This document shows positions 9,142 through 19,650 of a DNA stretch of 64,000 bases, piece after piece; position 1 is the stretch's first letter; every line of letters starts with the position of its first letter. A program made the position numbers and the translations under genes. Below the pieces are notes generated by a model. The model was not told the origin of the DNA. It ran no database searches and was given only the letters and a program-made list of their open reading frames with translations. Origin of the DNA: Parerythrobacter lutipelagi (GTDB taxonomy: Bacteria > Pseudomonadota > Alphaproteobacteria > Sphingomonadales > Sphingomonadaceae). The stretch is from assembly GCF_005434975.1 (NCBI RefSeq), contig NZ_SKCJ01000001.1:816001-880000 (forward strand), given 5' to 3'.

Positions 9142-10572
9142 ATGAGCACCTTCCCCGACCTACATCTGCTGATCGCTGGCGAACAAGTCTCTGGCGGCGG
9201 CCGCAAGACCGAAGACGTGATCAACCCGGCGACCGGCGAAGTGCTGACGCAGCTTCCCCATGCGACAAGCGAGGATCTGGACCGCGCGCTCGATGCGGCG
9301 GAGCAGGGTTTCCGGGAATGGCGCACCACGTCGGCGGACAAGCGCGCCTCGATCCTGACCAAGGCGGCAGGCCTGATCAAGAAGCGTGCCGGAGACATCG
9401 CTCAAAGCCTCACCCGTGAACAGGGCAAGCCGCTTGGCGAAGCCAAGGGCGAGACCATGTACGCCGCCATGCTGCTCGAATTTTACGCCGGCGAATGCAA
9501 GCGGCTCTACGGGCGGACATTGGTGAGGCCTGAAGGCAGCCGGGTCGAAATCCAGTACCACCCGGTCGGGCCGGTGGCGGGCTTCGCACCGTGGAATTTC
9601 CCCACACTCAACGTTATGCGCAAGATTGGCGGCGCTCTTGCGGCGGGTTGTTCGACCATCGTCAAGCCGAGCGAGGAAACCCCAGCCTCGGGCATCGCAA
9701 TCGTGCAGGCGCTGCTCGACGCGGGCGTGCCGGGCAACGTGGTACAGTGCGTGTTCGGCGTGCCGAGCGATGTCAGCGAACATTTGCTGGCCAGCCCGGT
9801 TATCCGCAAGCTGACCTTCACCGGCTCGACCGCAGTCGGCAAACAGCTGGCCAAGCTGGCGGCGGATGACCTGAAGATCTGCACCATGGAACTGGGCGGT
9901 CACGGGCCGGTGCTGGTGTTCAACGACAGCGATGTCGATCAGGCGCTCGATACGATGGTATCGAACAAGTACCGCAACGCCGGGCAGGTCTGTGTCAGCC
10001 CGACGCGCTTCCTGATCGAACAGGATGTGTTCGAGAAATTCCGCGACGGCTTCGTCGAGCGGGCAGAGAAAGTTAAAGTCGGCAACGGGCTGGAACACGG
10101 CACGCAGATGGGCCCGATGGCCAACAGCCGCGGTCTCGACAACATGGAAAAGCTGATCGGCAACGCCAAGGACAAGGGCGCGAAACTGCTCACCGGCGGC
10201 GATCGGATCGGCAACCAGGGCTTTTTCCATGCACCTACAGTCCTGAGCGAAGTGCCGACCGATGCGGACATCATGAACAACGAACCCTTCGGCCCGGTCG
10301 CGATCCTCAACCCGATGAGCGGAGAGGACGCGATGATCGAGGAAGCCAATCGCCTGCCCTATGGCCTTGCCGCCTATGCCTGGACCGCCGATCCGGCGCG
10401 CCGCCGCCGTCTGGCCGCGGAAGTCGAAGCCGGGATGCTGGCGATCAACACCGGCGGTGTGAGCGCAGTCGATGCGCCGTTCGGCGGGGTCAAATGGTCA
10501 GGCTATGGCAGCGAAGACGGCCGCGAAGGCGTGATGGCCTGCATGGTGCCAAAGGCTATCCACGAGGGATAA
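9142..10572 (+). CDS. NAD-dependent aldehyde dehydrogenase, succinate-semialdehyde dehydrogenase-like
   Basis: 476 residues. The Rossmann and catalytic parts contain FAPWNFPTLN, TFTGSTAVGK, the general base Glu250 in MELGGHGPVLV and the nucleophile Cys284 in NAGQVCVSPTR. The C-terminus reads PFGGVKWSGYGSEDGREG, typical of the SSADH/GabD branch. The reaction would be oxidation of succinate semialdehyde (or a similar aldehyde) to the acid. The start chosen is MSTFPDL, which has AGAGAG upstream; a 15-codon longer ORF begins inside the divergent promoter region and is less likely. It converges with the lipoprotein gene, 12 bases apart. Confidence 0.88.
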   Translation: MSTFPDLHLLIAGEQVSGGGRKTEDVINPATGEVLTQLPHATSEDLDRALDAAEQGFREWRTTSADKRASILTKAAGLIKKRAGDIAQSLTREQGKPLGEAKGETMYAAMLLEFYAGECKRLYGRTLVRPEGSRVEIQYHPVGPVAGFAPWNFPTLNVMRKIGGALAAGCSTIVKPSEETPASGIAIVQALLDAGVPGNVVQCVFGVPSDVSEHLLASPVIRKLTFTGSTAVGKQLAKLAADDLKICTMELGGHGPVLVFNDSDVDQALDTMVSNKYRNAGQVCVSPTRFLIEQDVFEKFRDGFVERAEKVKVGNGLEHGTQMGPMANSRGLDNMEKLIGNAKDKGAKLLTGGDRIGNQGFFHAPTVLSEVPTDADIMNNEPFGPVAILNPMSGEDAMIEEANRLPYGLAAYAWTADPARRRRLAAEVEAGMLAINTGGVSAVDAPFGGVKWSGYGSEDGREGVMACMVPKAIHEG

Positions 10573-10584
10573 TGCGCCCCAGCC

Positions 10585-11238
10585 TTAGTTGACCGGACGC
10601 GGCGTGATCTTGGCGCTGGACAGCACATTGCGATTGGACAGGTCGGCCACCAGCAGATGATACTGCCCGCCCTTCACCAGCAGCACCGACAGCCGCGTCT
10701 CGTCGAGCATTTCGAGATGCTTGATCCGGTCGAACCCGCTGGCGATCGAAATCAGCTCCAGCTCCTCCATCGAACCGGCGAGGAGCAGGCGCTCGCTTGT
10801 TTCGTCAGTCAGAATTTCAGTTTCGATCAGCACATACGCCGGCGGATCGATTGGCGTGTCACGTTCGTCGGGCACGTAGCTCCTGGTTTCGCGCAGAGCC
10901 CCGGCTTCCGCTGCGACGAACCACACATCGTGTACGAAGCCGTCGTTGTCAGGCAGCAACTGGATTGTTTCGCCGCTTTCCCGGTCGATCAGCAGCGCGT
11001 TGCGCTGGCGCGAGGGCTTCGAATAGGAGGAGAATTTGCCGCCCGAAGGCACGCCGAAGGATGCGTAGAGCCAAGGCGTTCCCGGCAAGCTGCCCACGCT
11101 GGTGATTTGCAACGTGTTTCCTGCGCTATCGCGCTCCGTTTCGACCGGGTCGCTGCGATCGGACCGGTCCGAACCACACGCCCCTAATGCCAGAGACAGC
11201 GCCAGCATTGCCAAACCGCTTGTCCATCTTGCGCGCAT
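10585..11238 (-). CDS. Putative lipoprotein of unknown function
   Basis: 217 residues starting at [12 protein letters not shown], preceded by a clear AAGGAG. The N-terminus is a lipoprotein signal with lipobox LGAC (LALGACGSD), so the mature protein would be anchored by Cys about position 20. An aspartate/serine/arginine-rich linker follows, then a domain with [20 protein letters not shown] and [17 protein letters not shown]. No catalytic motif or family was recognised. It is divergent from the formaldehyde-oxidation gene. Confidence 0.7.
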   Translation of the reverse strand: MRARWTSGLAMLALSLALGACGSDRSDRSDPVETERDSAGNTLQITSVGSLPGTPWLYASFGVPSGGKFSSYSKPSRQRNALLIDRESGETIQLLPDNDGFVHDVWFVAAEAGALRETRSYVPDERDTPIDPPAYVLIETEILTDETSERLLLAGSMEELELISIASGFDRIKHLEMLDETRLSVLLVKGGQYHLLVADLSNRNVLSSAKITPRPVN

Positions 11239-11383
11239 CGTATTCTCCTTTGAGGGCAGACTGGCATATAGCTGGCGCGGCGCAAAGCGCCGTGAATGCG
11301 GTCGGTTGCAAAAGAAATACTGGCCATGCGGCGCCAGCCCGCGCAATGGTGGCCGCGTACGAGTCGAGAGGAAAAACGCCCCC

Positions 11384-12490
<1,107 letters not shown>

Positions 12491-12529
12491 TCGCACAACG
12501 ACGATATCCAACATCAAGGAGAGAGAACT

Positions 12530-12910
12530 ATGTTCAGTCACGTAATGGTAGGTGCCGACGATATCGACGCCTCGAAGACATTCTACGACGCCTGTTTCAA
12601 GGCGCTGGGCGGGCGTGAAGCTTCGGTCGATCCCAAAGGGCGCCTGATCTACATGCACAATGGCGGAATTTTCCTCGTCAGCCAGCCGATTGACGGCGGC
12701 GCGGCATGCGGGGCCAACGGCGGCACCATCGGCTTTGCAGTGGAAAGCGAAGAACAGGGCGATGCTTGGCATGCCGCCGGCGTCGCCAATGGCGGCACCG
12801 CAATCGAAGACCCGCCCGGCATCCGCGAAAGCGAAATCGGCAAGATGTATCTCGCCTATCTGCGCGATCCGGCCGGCAACAAGATATGCGTGATGAAGCG
12901 CCTCGGCTGA
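12530..12910 (+). CDS. VOC (glyoxalase/dioxygenase-fold) family protein
   Basis: 126 residues with the beta-alpha-beta-beta-beta repeat start MFSHVMVGADDIDASKTFYDACFKAL and end YLAYLRDPAGNKICVMKR, which is the vicinal-oxygen-chelate fold. GGAGAG precedes the ATG. It lies between frmA and the deacylase, 39 bases after frmA. Metal ligands are not unambiguous. A role in glutathione-linked aldehyde handling is inferred from position only. Confidence 0.88.
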   Translation: MFSHVMVGADDIDASKTFYDACFKALGGREASVDPKGRLIYMHNGGIFLVSQPIDGGAACGANGGTIGFAVESEEQGDAWHAAGVANGGTAIEDPPGIRESEIGKMYLAYLRDPAGNKICVMKRLG

Positions 12911-12924
12911 GGGCCGACACAGTC

Positions 12925-13434
12925 ATGACGAAACGGCGCGGCGAGGACGATCTGATGGCCGATCTCGCCGCGCTTTCGATTCAGCATGAAGTGCACGAAC
13001 ATCGCGCGGTCTTCACGGTCGAGGAGAGCCGCGACCTGAAGGCACATATTGCCGGAGCGCATACCAAGAACCTGTTCCTGAAAGACGCGAGCGGCGCGTT
13101 CTGGCTGGTCACTGTGCCGGCCGAGGGCCGCGTAGACCTCAAGGCGCTGCCGCAGGCGATAGGGTGCAAGCGGGTCAGCTTCGGCAAGGCGGAGGATATG
13201 GAGCGGCTGATCGGCATCGCGCCCGGTTCGGTCACGCCGCTGGCGATGATCAACGCTGAACCCGGCACCGTGACAGTGGTGCTCGAGGCCGGTTTGGCCA
13301 AAGCGGACCGCGTCAATGTTCATCCGCTGCGCAACACCGCCACCATGGGCCTGCCCGGCGTGGATATTTTGCGTCTGCTGGCGCATTGGGGGCATGAGCC
13401 GGTAACCGCAGAAATCCCGACCAAGGACGATTGA
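12925..13434 (+). CDS. YbaK/EbsC-type aminoacyl-tRNA deacylase (ProX-like)
   Basis: 169 residues. The YbaK/ProRS-INS fold is indicated by HEHRAVFTVEESRD, then HTKNLFLKDASGAFWLVTVP, RVSFGKAEDMERLIGIAPGSVTPLAMIN and NVHPLRNTATMGL. ProX-like proteins hydrolyse mischarged Ala-tRNA-Pro in the cytosol. The start ATG is 14 bases after the VOC gene, and its TGA stop overlaps the ATG of fghA by one base, so translation is likely coupled. Its link to formaldehyde metabolism is positional only. Confidence 0.9.
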   Translation: MTKRRGEDDLMADLAALSIQHEVHEHRAVFTVEESRDLKAHIAGAHTKNLFLKDASGAFWLVTVPAEGRVDLKALPQAIGCKRVSFGKAEDMERLIGIAPGSVTPLAMINAEPGTVTVVLEAGLAKADRVNVHPLRNTATMGLPGVDILRLLAHWGHEPVTAEIPTKDD

Positions 13435-14273
13435 TGACCCTCGAAACGGTTTCCGAAAACAAAGCGAATGGCGGAACGCAGGGCGTCTACACCCATGCCT
13501 CTGCCGAAACCGGCACCGAGATGACTTTCTCGGTTTTCGTCCCGCCGCACGAGAAGGGCGCGAAGCTGCCGGTGCTGTGGTATCTCTCGGGCCTCACCTG
13601 CACGCACGCCAATGTCACCGAGAAGGGCGAGTTTCGCGCTGCCTGCGCGGAGCACGGGATCGTCTTTGTCGCGCCGGACACCTCCCCGCGCGGAGACGAT
13701 GTGCCCGACGCATCGGACGAATATGATTTCGGCAAAGGCGCGGGCTTCTATGTCGATGCGGTGCAGCAGCCATGGTCTAAACACTACCGCATGCGCAGCT
13801 ATATCGAGCGCGAACTGCCAGACGTGCTGGCCGCGAATTTTCCGGTCGACATGGCACGCCAGTCGATCACCGGCCACAGCATGGGCGGCCACGGCGCGCT
13901 GACCATCGGACTGCGCAATCCGGACCGATTCAAATCAATCAGCGCCTTCAGCCCGATCGTCGCCCCGAGCCAGGTGCCATGGGGCGAGAAGGCGCTGGGC
14001 CGCTATCTGGGTGAAGATCGCAAAGCGTGGCGCGAACACGACGCTGTCGCCCTGATCGAGGACGGCGCGCGGCACGATCACATACTGATCGACCAGGGCA
14101 CCGCCGACCAGTTCCTCGACGAACAGCTTCAAACCCACCGCTTTGCCGGTGCCTGCGATGCCGCCGGAATCGACGCGACGATCCGCATGCAGGAAGGGTA
14201 TGACCATTCGTATTACTTCATCTCGACCTTCATGGCCGAGCATGTGGCGTGGCACGCGGAATGGTTGGGGTGA
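13434..14273 (+). CDS. fghA: S-formylglutathione hydrolase
   Basis: 279 residues from the ATG overlapping the previous stop (TGATG). Esterase-D family alpha/beta hydrolase: VLWYLSGLTCTHANV near residue 45, the nucleophile serine in ITGHSMGGHGAL, acidic residue in LIDQGTADQFLD, and the histidine in EGYDHSYYFIS. It hydrolyses S-formylglutathione to formate and glutathione, completing the pathway begun by the upstream dehydrogenase. Confidence 0.95.
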   Translation: MTLETVSENKANGGTQGVYTHASAETGTEMTFSVFVPPHEKGAKLPVLWYLSGLTCTHANVTEKGEFRAACAEHGIVFVAPDTSPRGDDVPDASDEYDFGKGAGFYVDAVQQPWSKHYRMRSYIERELPDVLAANFPVDMARQSITGHSMGGHGALTIGLRNPDRFKSISAFSPIVAPSQVPWGEKALGRYLGEDRKAWREHDAVALIEDGARHDHILIDQGTADQFLDEQLQTHRFAGACDAAGIDATIRMQEGYDHSYYFISTFMAEHVAWHAEWLG

Positions 14274-14361
14274 GGATAAAGCCGCGAATGTCTGCTAACG
14301 ACCCGATACTGGACATCGGATGCAAGTTTCACAACCGTGACGTTCCTGCTACTACGGTCAA

Positions 14362-15450
14362 ATGAAACCATCCCTACATCCTCAGGAAGAGGAGCGCCTT
14401 AGGGAGCTTCATAGATACGGCATTCTGGACACCGAGCGGGAAAAGGATTTCGATGAGTTAGTCGAGATTGCTTCGGACATATGCGAGGTTCCTGTTTCGG
14501 TCGTGAACTTCATCGACGCGGGACGCCAGTGGTTTAAAGCTGAGGTTGGCCTTGGAGTTCGATCCACCCCGCTAGAAACGAGCTTGTGTGGCCACGTCAT
14601 CCTTCAAGGCGACTTCGTGGAAATTCCCGATACGCTTCAAGATCAACGGATGGCCGATAACCCCTTATGCACGTCCGAGCCAGGATTTCGTTTTTATGCT
14701 GGAGTAGTTCTTAAAGGAACGAACGGTCTTCCTCTCGGGACTCTATGTGTTCTTGATCACAAACCGCGAACTCTTACTGATCGCCAGCGCAAAGTTCTGA
14801 GAGTGTTGGCGAAACACGTCATGAGCGAACTCAATCTTCGGCTCGCGCTAGAAGAAGAGCAAGTTCTTCGGAGAGAGGTTGATCATCGGGTAAAGAACTC
14901 GCTGGCCTCAATCGGTGCAATGCTCTCGATGAAAGCCCGCAGGACATCGAATGAGACGCTGAAACTCGAATTAGAGGACGCGAGCACGCGGATTCGATCC
15001 CTTTCCTCGCTTCACGCCGAATTGCACGAGCTGGAAGCCAGCCGCCATGTCGACCTGAAGTCGTTGTTCGAACGGGTACAGACAGACCTGCGGTATCTCA
15101 TTCCGGACGATGCAAAGCTATCCATTGACGTTCAGGCCATCGAAGCGACACCTCAATTGGCGAATGCTTTGCTACTGATCGTGAATGAGTTTGTCTCCAA
15201 CAGCGTAAAGCATGGCCTCAAGGACGGGCATGGGACAATCTCGATAATCATCGGGGGCGACGCCCATTCGTGGTCGATCTTGTGCCGAGACAATGGCACG
15301 GCGACGGCAGAAGATGCCGAGATGGCCATGGCGAAATCAGGATTGGGCACTAGGGTTATCCATTCCCTAGCGAACTCGCTAAATGCCCGTGCCCAATGGG
15401 TCGCCTCCGGCGAAGGTATGGAGCTCAAAGTGACGGCACAGCCCAACTGA
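14362..15450 (+). CDS. GAF-domain sensor histidine kinase (HisKA_2/HWE-like)
   Basis: 362 residues, no membrane segment, so cytosolic. Residues ~25-165 form a GAF domain starting at FDELVEIASDICEVP, with the SLCGHVI stretch common in GAF kinases. The phospho-acceptor histidine is in REVDHRVKNSLASIGAML, the HisKA_2 signature, and the ATP-binding N-box is LLIVNEFVSNSVKHGL. Such kinases in alphaproteobacteria often feed general-stress or light responses. No cognate regulator is adjacent. Codon use is less GC-rich than in the neighbours, which may point to a different history. The ATG has no strong ribosome-binding site. Confidence 0.87.
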   Translation: MKPSLHPQEEERLRELHRYGILDTEREKDFDELVEIASDICEVPVSVVNFIDAGRQWFKAEVGLGVRSTPLETSLCGHVILQGDFVEIPDTLQDQRMADNPLCTSEPGFRFYAGVVLKGTNGLPLGTLCVLDHKPRTLTDRQRKVLRVLAKHVMSELNLRLALEEEQVLRREVDHRVKNSLASIGAMLSMKARRTSNETLKLELEDASTRIRSLSSLHAELHELEASRHVDLKSLFERVQTDLRYLIPDDAKLSIDVQAIEATPQLANALLLIVNEFVSNSVKHGLKDGHGTISIIIGGDAHSWSILCRDNGTATAEDAEMAMAKSGLGTRVIHSLANSLNARAQWVASGEGMELKVTAQPN

Positions 15451-15598
15451 AGTGACCGCTAACCACCCAATAGCTGCCATTTTCCTACAGGCTCATCAGG
15501 CGCTATAGCTACCGCGCGCGCTCCCACCGCCGAACCGGATTGCGCCAGATTTTTGGACATGCGGAATAGGCTAAACCGATTTTGCGCCGCCGGGTGTA

Positions 15599-15668
15599 AC
15601 CCTGTTGGGTTTTGAAATTCCTTTCAAAACAGAGACTTGCAAACTCCAACAGGGTGACACGTGTCACC
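15599..15668. repeat. Nested palindromic intergenic element
   Basis: Within the ~325-base gap between the GAF kinase and metW. ACCCTGTTGG (15599-15608) is matched by CCAACAGGGT (15646-15655). Inside it, TTTTGAAA/TTTCAAAA forms an 8-bp hairpin (15610-15629), and the right arm runs into the perfect 16-bp palindrome GGTGACACGTGTCACC (15653-15668). This is a mobile-repeat-like structure or a regulator site; its function is unknown. Confidence 0.65.
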
Positions 15669-15695
15669 TTATTCCTACAGGTGGAGGTCCAATCC

Positions 15696-15762
15696 CGTCA
15701 TTGCGAGCAATCCAGTGCTGCTCCGCGCATTTCCGGATTGTTTCGCTACGTTCGCAATGACG
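15696..15762. repeat. Inverted repeat with CGTCATTGCGAG / TTCGCAATGACG ends
   Basis: A 67-bp imperfect inverted repeat bounded by CGTCATTGCGAGC and TTCGCAATGACG. Small palindromic repeats with these ends occur scattered in intergenic regions of many alphaproteobacteria (recalled, not searched). It ends 13 bases before the metW stop codon. Confidence 0.6.
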
Positions 15763-15775
15763 AGGAAAGGGGAAT

Positions 15776-16384
15776 TCAGCCCCCACTCACCTCGAACAAC
15801 GCGTATTCGGCGCGCCAGTTTGCGCCGCCCTCGCCGATCTCGCGCTCGCGGGTGAAGAACCAGCGGTTCTCGATTGCGATGCCCAGATCGCTGGCGAGCG
15901 CTTCGAAATCCTTTACCGTCACATGGTGGATATTCTGCGTCGCATACCATGTGACCGGCAGGTGGCGGGTCACCGGCATCCGGCCCTGGCTCATCAGCGC
16001 CCAGCGCATCCGCCAGTAAGCGAAATTGGGGAAGCTGACGAAGGCACGGCGGCCGACGCGCAGCAATTCACGCATCATGTGGTCGGGCCGCGCGGCGGTC
16101 TGCAACGTCTGGCTGAGGATGGCCACATCGAACGCGCCATCGGGGTAGAAGGTGAGGTCGCGGTCGGCATCGCCCTGCACCACGGAAAGCCCCTGCGCGA
16201 CGCACCGTTCAACGCATTCCGGGTCGATCTCGATCCCGCGCGCATCGGCCTGCTTGTCGCGCTGGAGCGCGGCCATCAGCACCCCGTCACCGCAGCCGAC
16301 ATCGAGAACCCGCGCACCGTCTGGCACATGGTGCGCAATGACCGCGAGGTCAGGCCGCAAAGTCGATGCGCGCAGCTCAGCCAT
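15776..16384 (-). CDS. metW: MetW, methyltransferase-fold partner of homoserine acetyltransferase
   Basis: 202 residues. The SAM-binding glycine motif is [16 protein letters not shown], followed by [17 protein letters not shown]; the family signature [12 protein letters not shown] is present. MetW proteins accompany MetX in the methionine pathway of many proteobacteria, where they are reported to be needed for acetyltransferase activity. Its start overlaps the end of metX by 8 bases, so the two form an operon. Confidence 0.95.
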   Translation of the reverse strand: MAELRASTLRPDLAVIAHHVPDGARVLDVGCGDGVLMAALQRDKQADARGIEIDPECVERCVAQGLSVVQGDADRDLTFYPDGAFDVAILSQTLQTAARPDHMMRELLRVGRRAFVSFPNFAYWRMRWALMSQGRMPVTRHLPVTWYATQNIHHVTVKDFEALASDLGIAIENRWFFTREREIGEGGANWRAEYALFEVSGG

Positions 16385-17501
16385 CGAGGAAGCCTTTCAC
16401 CACCCGGTCGAGCGCGGGCACATCGAGCAGGAAACTGTCATGCCCGAACGGTGCGGACAATTCGACAAAGCTGACCGGCGCGCCTGCCGCATTGAGCGCG
16501 TGGACAAGATGGCGGCTCTCCGCCGTCGGGTAGAGCCAGTCGCTGTCGAAGCTGACGAGGCAGAAGCGCGCCTGTGCGCCGGCAAAGGCATCGGCCAGCT
16601 TGCCCTCTTTCCCGTCCTTCGCATGCTCTTCCGCAATGTCGAAATAATCCATCGCGCGGGTGATGTAGAGATAGGAATTGGCATCGAACCGGCGGGTGAA
16701 ACCGCTGCCCTGATAGCGCAGATAGCTCTCGATCTGGAAGTCGGCGTCGAAGCCGAAAGTCTTCGCCCCCTTGGTGCCGTCGGGCCGGTCCTGCAGCCGC
16801 CGCCCGAATTTTTCCGTCAGACCTTCTTCGGAAAGGTAAGTGATATGCGCCGCCATCCGCGCCACAGCGAGGCCGGCGTCGGGCGTGGTTTCGCCGGTGT
16901 AATACGCGCCGTCCCGCCAGTTGGGATCGGCCATGATCGCTTGCCGCCCGACCTCGTGGAAAGCGATGTTCTGCGCTGAGTGGCGCGCGGTGGTGGCAAT
17001 GGCGAGGACCCGGGCTGCACGATCCGGCCAGTTGGCAGCGAGGCTGAGCGCCTGCATTCCGCCCATGCTGCCGCCGACCACCGCCTGCAGTTGCTCGATG
17101 CCGAGCCCGTCGAGCAAGGCCACCAGCCCGCGCACCATGTCGCGCACGGTAATGACGGGAAAGCGCATCGCATAAGGCGCGCCATCCGCCGCGAGCGACT
17201 GCGGCCCGGTCGAGCCCATGCAGCTGCCGATCACATTGGCGCAGATAACGTGGTAGCGATCAGTGTCCACCGGCTTGCCCGGCCCGACCATCCGTTCCCA
17301 CCAGCCGGGCTTGCCGGTAACGGGATGCGGGCTGGCAACATATTGGTCGCCGGTCAGCGCATGGCAGACAAGGATCGCATTGCTCTTGTCCTGCGCCAGT
17401 GCGCCATAGGTCTCGTAAGCGATCTCCACGCCCGACAGCGACTGCCCGCTGTCGAGCGGCAAGTCGGCGGGGAGTGCAAATATGTGGGAGGTCGCGCTCA
17501 A
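16377..17501 (-). CDS. metX: Homoserine O-acetyltransferase
   Basis: 374 residues with a TTG start supported by AAGG seven bases upstream; the next in-frame ATG lies far inside the conserved domain. Alpha/beta hydrolase fold with nucleophile serine in [13 protein letters not shown], acidic residue in FDSDWLYPT and histidine in FGHDSFLLD. It acetylates homoserine with acetyl-CoA, the first dedicated step of methionine synthesis. metW overlaps downstream. The upstream intergenic region holds a large inverted repeat; I looked for a SAM riboswitch there and found none that fits. Confidence 0.95.
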   Translation of the reverse strand: MSATSHIFALPADLPLDSGQSLSGVEIAYETYGALAQDKSNAILVCHALTGDQYVASPHPVTGKPGWWERMVGPGKPVDTDRYHVICANVIGSCMGSTGPQSLAADGAPYAMRFPVITVRDMVRGLVALLDGLGIEQLQAVVGGSMGGMQALSLAANWPDRAARVLAIATTARHSAQNIAFHEVGRQAIMADPNWRDGAYYTGETTPDAGLAVARMAAHITYLSEEGLTEKFGRRLQDRPDGTKGAKTFGFDADFQIESYLRYQGSGFTRRFDANSYLYITRAMDYFDIAEEHAKDGKEGKLADAFAGAQARFCLVSFDSDWLYPTAESRHLVHALNAAGAPVSFVELSAPFGHDSFLLDVPALDRVVKGFLDG

Positions 17502-17532
17502 ATCTGGCCTTGGGTCACGAGAAACAACAGTG

Positions 17533-17601
17533 CTTCGACAAGCTTGGCACTTGCGGGTTTAGACGCCCGCTCTTTAACCGTTCGCCCCAAGCTTGTCGAA
17601 G
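17533..17601. repeat. 15-bp perfect inverted repeat in the metX-hisC divergent region
   Basis: CTTCGACAAGCTTGG at 17533-17547 and its exact reverse complement at 17587-17601, separated by 39 bases. The core TCGACAAGCTT is common in repeats of sphingomonads (recalled). It could be a cruciform, a mobile miniature element or part of the metX leader. Confidence 0.7.
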
Positions 17602-17650
17602 GGCTGTATTTCTTTATGGCCTGAAACCCGAAATGGCACACAAGGACATT

Positions 17651-18748
17651 ATGACCGGACCGCAGCCCAAACCATGGATCGAAGCGATCCACGCCTATGT
17701 CCCGGGCAAGGCCAAGGGGTCGGACGGACGCAAGCTGGTCAAGCTTTCGGCCAACGAGAATCCGCTTGGCACCAGTCGTGCCGCGATTGAGGCTTTCGCC
17801 AAGGCAGCCGGGGCGGCGCGCTATCCGGATCCCGATGCTGGCGAACTTCGTGCGGCGATAGGACGGCTGCACGGGGTCGACCCGGCTCGCATCGTATGCG
17901 GCACCGGATCGGACGAAGTGCTCAATCTTGCGGCGCAGGCATACGCGGGGCCAGGTGACGAAGTGCTGTTCAGCCGGTTCAGTTTCTCGGTTTACGACAT
18001 CGCCGCACGGCGCTGCGGCGCGACGCCGGTCGAAGCGCCGGACAGCGATTATGCAACCGATGTCGACGCGTTGCTGGCGGCAGTGACCGAGCGCACGCGG
18101 GTGGTCTTCGTAGCCAACCCGAACAACCCGACCGGAACCTATCTGCCGAAAAGCGAGATTGCGCGGCTCCATGCCGGGCTGCCGGACGACGTGCTGTTTG
18201 TGCTCGACCAGGCCTATGCCGAATATCTGACCGAGGACGAGGATGATGGCGGGCTGGAGCTCGCCGCCGTGCATGACAATATTCTGGTCACCCGGACGTT
18301 CTCGAAGATCTACGGCCTTGCCGGCGAGCGGATCGGCTGGGGCACAGGCGCACCGGGCATCACCGCGTCGCTCAATCGCATCCGCGGGCCGTTCAATGTG
18401 ACCAACCACGGCCAGGCTTCGGCAACCGCCGCACTGGGGGACCAGCAGTTCGTGACAGCATCGCGCGAACACAACTCCGCCGAACTCGCCCGCTTCGAAG
18501 CCGCAATGAGCGCACTCGGCAATCACGGCATTCGTCCGATTCCCAGCAAAGCCAATTTCAGTCTCGTGCTGTTCGTAGGTTCGCTCGAAGCGGCCACAGC
18601 ACTCGATGCGCTGGCCGCAGGCGGATACGCGGTGCGCCATTTGCCGGGTCAGGGCCTGCCGCACGCCCTGCGGATCACCATCGGCACTGCCGAACAGATG
18701 GACGAAATTGCGCGCATCATCCGTACTGCAGCGGAACAGGCGGGATGA
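17651..18748 (+). CDS. hisC: Histidinol-phosphate aminotransferase
   Basis: 365 residues from the ATG of MTGPQPKPW, which has AAGGAC at good spacing; an ATG six codons upstream has no such site. PLP fold-type [35 protein letters not shown] and the Schiff-base lysine in [18 protein letters not shown]. The family converts imidazole-acetol phosphate to histidinol phosphate, and many members also act on phenylpyruvate or prephenate. The stop overlaps the tyrA start by 4 bases, so here it may also serve aromatic amino-acid synthesis. Confidence 0.93.
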   Translation: MTGPQPKPWIEAIHAYVPGKAKGSDGRKLVKLSANENPLGTSRAAIEAFAKAAGAARYPDPDAGELRAAIGRLHGVDPARIVCGTGSDEVLNLAAQAYAGPGDEVLFSRFSFSVYDIAARRCGATPVEAPDSDYATDVDALLAAVTERTRVVFVANPNNPTGTYLPKSEIARLHAGLPDDVLFVLDQAYAEYLTEDEDDGGLELAAVHDNILVTRTFSKIYGLAGERIGWGTGAPGITASLNRIRGPFNVTNHGQASATAALGDQQFVTASREHNSAELARFEAAMSALGNHGIRPIPSKANFSLVLFVGSLEAATALDALAAGGYAVRHLPGQGLPHALRITIGTAEQMDEIARIIRTAAEQAG

Positions 18749-19650
18749 GTATCGAGCGCGTCGCGATCATCGGCCTCGGCCTGCTTGGCGGTTCGCTCGG
18801 TCTCGCCATTGCGGAGCGGATGCCGAAGATCGCGACCGCCGGCTACGACGCAGACCCTAATGTCCGGCTGCGCGCCGCCGAACGCGGACTGGTCGACCGG
18901 GTGTGCGACACACCGGCGGAAGCGGCCAGCCGCGCCGATCTTGTGATTTTCTGCGTCCCGGTCGGCGCGATGGAAGCGGCGGCGATCGAACTGGCCGCGG
19001 CCCTGCCGACGCATGCCATCGTCAGCGACGTCGGCTCGTCCAAGCAATCGGTCGCCAAGGCGCTGGCCGCGGCACTGCCCAAGCACACCATCATCCCCGC
19101 CCACCCCGTCGCCGGGACGGAGCGGAGCGGGCCCGATGCAGGCTTTGCCAACCTGTTCAGCCACCGCTGGTGCATTCTGACACCACCCGAAGGCGTCGAA
19201 GCACAAGCCGTCGCGACTCTGAGGCAATTCTGGGAATCACTTGGCGCACTGGTCGAAATCATGGACCCGGCCCATCACGATGTCGTGCTCGCGGTCACCA
19301 GCCACATCCCGCACCTGATCGCATACACGATTGTCGGCACCGCTTCGGACCTGGAAGACGTGACCCAGGGCGAAGTGATCAAATATTCTGCCGGCGGTTT
19401 CCGCGATTTCACCCGCATCGCCGCATCGGACCCTGTCATGTGGCGCGACGTGTTCCTCAACAATCGCGAGGCGGTGCTCGAAGTGCTCGGCCGCTTTACC
19501 GAAGACCTGTCATCGCTGCAGCGCGCGATTCGCAATGGCGACGGTGATGCGCTGTTCGACCTGTTTACCCGGACCCGCGCCATCCGCCGCTCGATCATCG
19601 AGCAAGGTCAGGACGATGCGCGCCCCGATTTCGGGCGAAAGGATCACTGA
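18745..19650 (+). CDS. tyrA: Prephenate/arogenate dehydrogenase
   Basis: 301 residues. NAD(P)-binding Rossmann start [19 protein letters not shown], then DVGSSKQSV and [10 protein letters not shown], the prephenate dehydrogenase signature; [12 protein letters not shown] and [15 protein letters not shown] are typical of the helical dimerisation domain. It oxidatively decarboxylates prephenate (or arogenate) in tyrosine synthesis. It overlaps hisC (ATGA), and its 3' end overlaps the convergent acyltransferase by 7 bases. Confidence 0.94.
   Translation: MSIERVAIIGLGLLGGSLGLAIAERMPKIATAGYDADPNVRLRAAERGLVDRVCDTPAEAASRADLVIFCVPVGAMEAAAIELAAALPTHAIVSDVGSSKQSVAKALAAALPKHTIIPAHPVAGTERSGPDAGFANLFSHRWCILTPPEGVEAQAVATLRQFWESLGALVEIMDPAHHDVVLAVTSHIPHLIAYTIVGTASDLEDVTQGEVIKYSAGGFRDFTRIAASDPVMWRDVFLNNREAVLEVLGRFTEDLSSLQRAIRNGDGDALFDLFTRTRAIRRSIIEQGQDDARPDFGRKDH

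Noticed and set aside
17502-17632. SAM riboswitch upstream of metX
   Set aside because: I compared the leader with SAM-II and SAM/SAH motifs from memory; the conserved pseudoknot bases are not there. A covariance search would settle it.
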